Assembly: GCA_905214715.1 (NCBI GenBank)
Contig: CAJMMT010000021.1
Coordinates: 1 to 43,274, forward strand
Source of the DNA: an uncultured bacterium
Lineage (GTDB): Bacteria > Bacteroidota > Bacteroidia > Bacteroidales > Muribaculaceae
Reading direction: 5' to 3'
DNA: 43,274 nt
The notes beneath the pieces were generated by a model that worked only from the letters and a program-made list of their open reading frames with translations, was not told where the DNA came from and did not search any database. A program made the translations under genes and the position numbers. Shown here piece after piece: positions 41,223 through 43,274 of the stretch (position 1 is the stretch's first letter; each line of letters begins with the position of its first letter).

Positions 41223-41245
41223 CTAACGACCAATGACAAATGACT
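41208..41245 (+). repeat. 21-bp tandem duplication across the luxS stop and prfA start
   Basis: ACCAATGACAAATGACT occurs at 41208-41224 and again at 41229-41245, a period of 21 nt. The first copy encodes the TNDK-stop of LuxS, and the second contains the ATG ACA AAT GAC start of prfA. Confidence 0.9.
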
Positions 41246-42336
41246 TACTAACCCGCCTCGAAGGTTTCGACGCCCGTTTCGAGGAAGTCTCCACGCTCAT
41301 CACCGACCCGTCGGTGATAGCTGACCAAAAGAGATATGTCAAACTGACCAAAGAGTATCACGATCTTGAGAACATACTTGACGCCACACGCCGATATCGC
41401 GCCGCGCTTGCGGCCCAGGAGGAGGCCAAGGCTATGTTAAGTGATTCCGATCCCGAATTGCGTGCCATGGCCAAAGATGAGCTGGAGGCGGCTACGGCTT
41501 CTCTACCTAAACTGGAAGAAGAGATAAAGCTGTTGCTTATCCCCGCTGACCCTGCCGATGCGAAGAATTGCGTAGTGGAGATACGCGGGGGTACGGGAGG
41601 TGACGAGGCCGCGTTGTTTGCCGGCGACCTTTTCCGCATGTATCAGAAATTCGCCGAACGAAAGGGGTGGCAGCTCGCTGTTTCGTCTGTGAGTGAGGGG
41701 GCAGCTGGTGGATATAAGGAGATTGTGTTTTCACTGACCGGTGCCGGTGTATACGGTGTGATGAAGTATGAGAGCGGCGTGCATCGTGTGCAGCGTGTTC
41801 CGGTTACGGAGACGCAGGGCAGGGTACACACTTCGGCGGCCACGGTAGCCGTGCTTCCCGAAGCCGAGGAGTTCGAGGTCGAGATTCACGAGGGTGAGAT
41901 ACGCTGGGATACCTTCCGCTCAAGCGGTGCCGGAGGTCAGAATGTAAATAAGGTTGAGTCGGGTGTACGGCTACGCTATAACTGGAAGAACCCCAACACC
42001 GGAGAGGTGGAGGAAATCCTTATAGAATGTACCGAGACGCGAGACCAGCCCAAGAACAAGGAACGTGCCCTGTCGCGTTTGCGCACATTTATCTACGACA
42101 AGGAACACGCCAAATATATGGAGGATATAGCGTCGAAGCGCAAAACGATGGTAAGCACCGGCGACCGCTCGGCGAAGATACGCACCTACAACTTCCCGCA
42201 GGGACGCATGACGGACCACCGCATCAACTACACCATATATAATCTGGCGGCGTTCCTCGACGGCGATATCCAGGAATGCATCGACCGGCTTACCGTAGCC
42301 GAAAACGCCGAGAAGCTGAAAGCCGCGGAACTCTAA
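41233..42336 (+). CDS. prfA: Peptide chain release factor 1
   Basis: 367 aa. It terminates translation at UAA and UAG. The GGQ motif is at 234-236 (GAGGQNVNKV), and the codon-recognition tripeptide PVT is at 190-192, consistent with RF1 (PxT) rather than RF2 (SPF). The N-terminal coiled domain and the RGGTGGDEAALFAGDLFRMY region are complete. The start lies 10 nt after the luxS stop inside a tandem duplication, so translation is probably coupled to luxS. Confidence 0.96.
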   Translation: MTNDLLTRLEGFDARFEEVSTLITDPSVIADQKRYVKLTKEYHDLENILDATRRYRAALAAQEEAKAMLSDSDPELRAMAKDELEAATASLPKLEEEIKLLLIPADPADAKNCVVEIRGGTGGDEAALFAGDLFRMYQKFAERKGWQLAVSSVSEGAAGGYKEIVFSLTGAGVYGVMKYESGVHRVQRVPVTETQGRVHTSAATVAVLPEAEEFEVEIHEGEIRWDTFRSSGAGGQNVNKVESGVRLRYNWKNPNTGEVEEILIECTETRDQPKNKERALSRLRTFIYDKEHAKYMEDIASKRKTMVSTGDRSAKIRTYNFPQGRMTDHRINYTIYNLAAFLDGDIQECIDRLTVAENAEKLKAAEL

Positions 42337-42397
42337 CCTGCCGCGATGTTCCGTATCATCCATTCTTATCAAAAAATGATTTTAAGGACGTCGGAAT

Positions 42398-42429
42398 TTT
42401 GCAGGTTCGGGGAAAAGAGTTAACTTTGC
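42398..42429 (+). promoter_or_regulatory. Canonical promoter for rpsP
   Basis: TTTG at 42398-42401 and TAACTTTGC at 42421-42429 are exactly 19 nt apart, both perfect matches. The predicted leader is about 100 nt. Confidence 0.88.
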
Positions 42430-42534
42430 GGTCGCAAACGCCCGGAGGAGGTCGGTGGATGCCGTAAGGTATCTGAGAATCAAGACCCGGGGGTAGGCGA
42501 AAAGAATACCAATTACAAATAAATCGTCAAGTTT

Positions 42535-43086
42535 ATGGCAACCAAAATTAGATTGCAGCGTCATGGCCGTAAAGGCTACGCTTATTATCCTATTGTAGTC
42601 GCCGATAGCAGGGCACCACGTGATGGTAGATTTATTGAAAGGATAGGTTCTTATAATCCGAACACTAATCCTGCTACAATAAGTTTAGACTTCGACCGTG
42701 CTTTGTATTGGGTAGAAGTAGGTGCTCAGCCTACCGACACAGTTCGCAGCATCCTTTCGAAAGAGGGAGTTCTTCTTATGAAGCACCTCAACGGTGGTGT
42801 GAAGAAAGGTGCTTTCAGCGCCGAAGAGGCTCAGCGTCGTTTCGATGCTTGGAAAGCAGACCGTACCAAGCTGGCTGACGCAAACCGTCAGAAACTCGAA
42901 GCCAAGGCCGCTGAGAACGCAAAGGCCCGTTTCGAGGCAGAGGTTGAGAAGAACCGCGTGAAAGGCGAGGAAGTAGCCAAGAAGAAAGCCGAGAAGCTCG
43001 CTGCCGAAGAGGCCGCAGCCAAGGCTGCTCTCGAAGCTGAAAACGCCGCAAACGAGGCTCCCGCTGAAGAAGCTGCTGCCGAGTAA
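42535..43086 (+). CDS. rpsP: 30S ribosomal protein S16 with long Ala/Lys/Glu tail
   Basis: 183 aa. The first 80 or so residues are ordinary S16, beginning MATKIRLQRHGRKGYAYYPIV with VADSRAPRDGRFIERIGSYNP. From about residue 85 a charged helical extension, rich in Ala, Glu and Lys, runs to EEAAAE. Such tails are common in Bacteroidetes S16 and make it about twice the length of E. coli S16 (82 aa). It has its own strong promoter; no rimM or trmD follows before the window ends with a tRNA. Confidence 0.95.
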   Translation: MATKIRLQRHGRKGYAYYPIVVADSRAPRDGRFIERIGSYNPNTNPATISLDFDRALYWVEVGAQPTDTVRSILSKEGVLLMKHLNGGVKKGAFSAEEAQRRFDAWKADRTKLADANRQKLEAKAAENAKARFEAEVEKNRVKGEEVAKKKAEKLAAEEAAAKAALEAENAANEAPAEEAAAE

Positions 43087-43094
43087 GAACCGCA

Positions 43095-43113
43095 ATCAGG
43101 TAAAAATCCTGAT
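43095..43113 (+). terminator. Weak stem-loop after rpsP
   Basis: ATCAGG (43095-43100) pairs with CCTGAT (43108-43113) around a 7-nt loop; no T-run follows. Confidence 0.3.
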
Positions 43114-43129
43114 AAAAACTTCTGGAAAG

Positions 43130-43162
43130 TTTGCAGAATTGAAAAATTTGAATTAACTTTGC
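43130..43162 (+). promoter_or_regulatory. Promoter of the tRNA-Glu gene
   Basis: TTTG at 43130-43133 and TAACTTTGC at 43154-43162 are 20 nt apart, both perfect. Confidence 0.82.
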
Positions 43163-43214
43163 AGAGCAAGAGAGAAACAAGGGGTGTTGAAACCTCGGCA
43201 TCCCTTGTAAAACC

Positions 43215-43274
43215 GGTCTATTAGTGTAGCGGTTAGCACGCCACCCTCTCACGGTGGAGACTCGGGTTCGAGTC
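43215..43274 (+). tRNA. tRNA-Glu (anticodon CTC), truncated by the window end
   Basis: Acceptor strand GGTCTAT, D-stem GTGT/GCAC around AGCGGTTA, and anticodon stem CCACC/GGTGG around the loop CTCTCAC, giving anticodon CTC for the Glu codon GAG. The T-arm begins with CGGGTTCGAGTC and is cut off by the end of the window. Confidence 0.92.

Overview
The window looks like chromosomal DNA of a gut-type Bacteroidales, most likely a Muribaculaceae-like organism, though sequence alone cannot fix the genus. The reasons are Bacteroidetes-type promoters (TAnnTTTG at -7, in places with TTTG near -33) and the near absence of Shine-Dalgarno motifs. Gene content agrees: SusE/F-like secreted proteins with a Bacteroidales C-terminal tail, a large pyruvate:ferredoxin oxidoreductase, an ExbB-ExbD-ExbD-TonB locus with a PstS-like lipoprotein, and an S16 protein with a long Ala/Lys/Glu tail.

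Layout. 1-2600 (+): two tandem secreted proteins that share a nearly identical tail. 2640-3460 (+): a zeta-toxin-like P-loop protein overlapping a 60-aa partner. 3620-5640 (-): a 3'-5' exonuclease and a DbpA-like helicase. 5690-9500 (-): PFOR. 9598-11660 (-): bioD and glyA. 11726-27600 (-): one long run of purine genes in the order purE, purL, purM, purN, purH, purD, folD, purB, purA, guaB, guaA, preceded by a structured leader of about 240 nt with its own terminator. 27687-36440: an envelope block on the minus strand (exbB, exbD, exbD, tonB, a small membrane protein, a PstS-like lipoprotein, a TPR protein), interrupted by a plus-strand SPFH/ribbon-helix-helix pair. 36661-37911 (-): pgk. 38109-40439 (+): a three-domain AmgK-RapZ-MurU fusion. 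40734-43274 (+): luxS, prfA, rpsP and a truncated tRNA-Glu.

How the genes work together. The purine run encodes PRA to IMP (except the PurF, PurK and PurC steps) and IMP to both AMP and GMP. FolD and GlyA supply the one-carbon folate used by PurN and PurH. The leader before purE has a terminator and a competing long-range pairing, so it could set expression of the whole run. The envelope block looks like a proton-motive-force transduction system with accessory periplasmic proteins. The fusion at 38109 joins the two enzymes of the MurNAc-recycling shortcut to UDP-MurNAc with a RapZ-type domain, a family that senses GlcN6P in E. coli.

Most worth a second look: the purE leader RNA, the AmgK-RapZ-MurU fusion, and two intergenic arrays of a degenerate 10-bp unit (GATTAATCCY) that lie in the same orientation upstream of purB and of the SPFH gene. 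No CRISPR array, insertion sequence, prophage or rRNA was seen.
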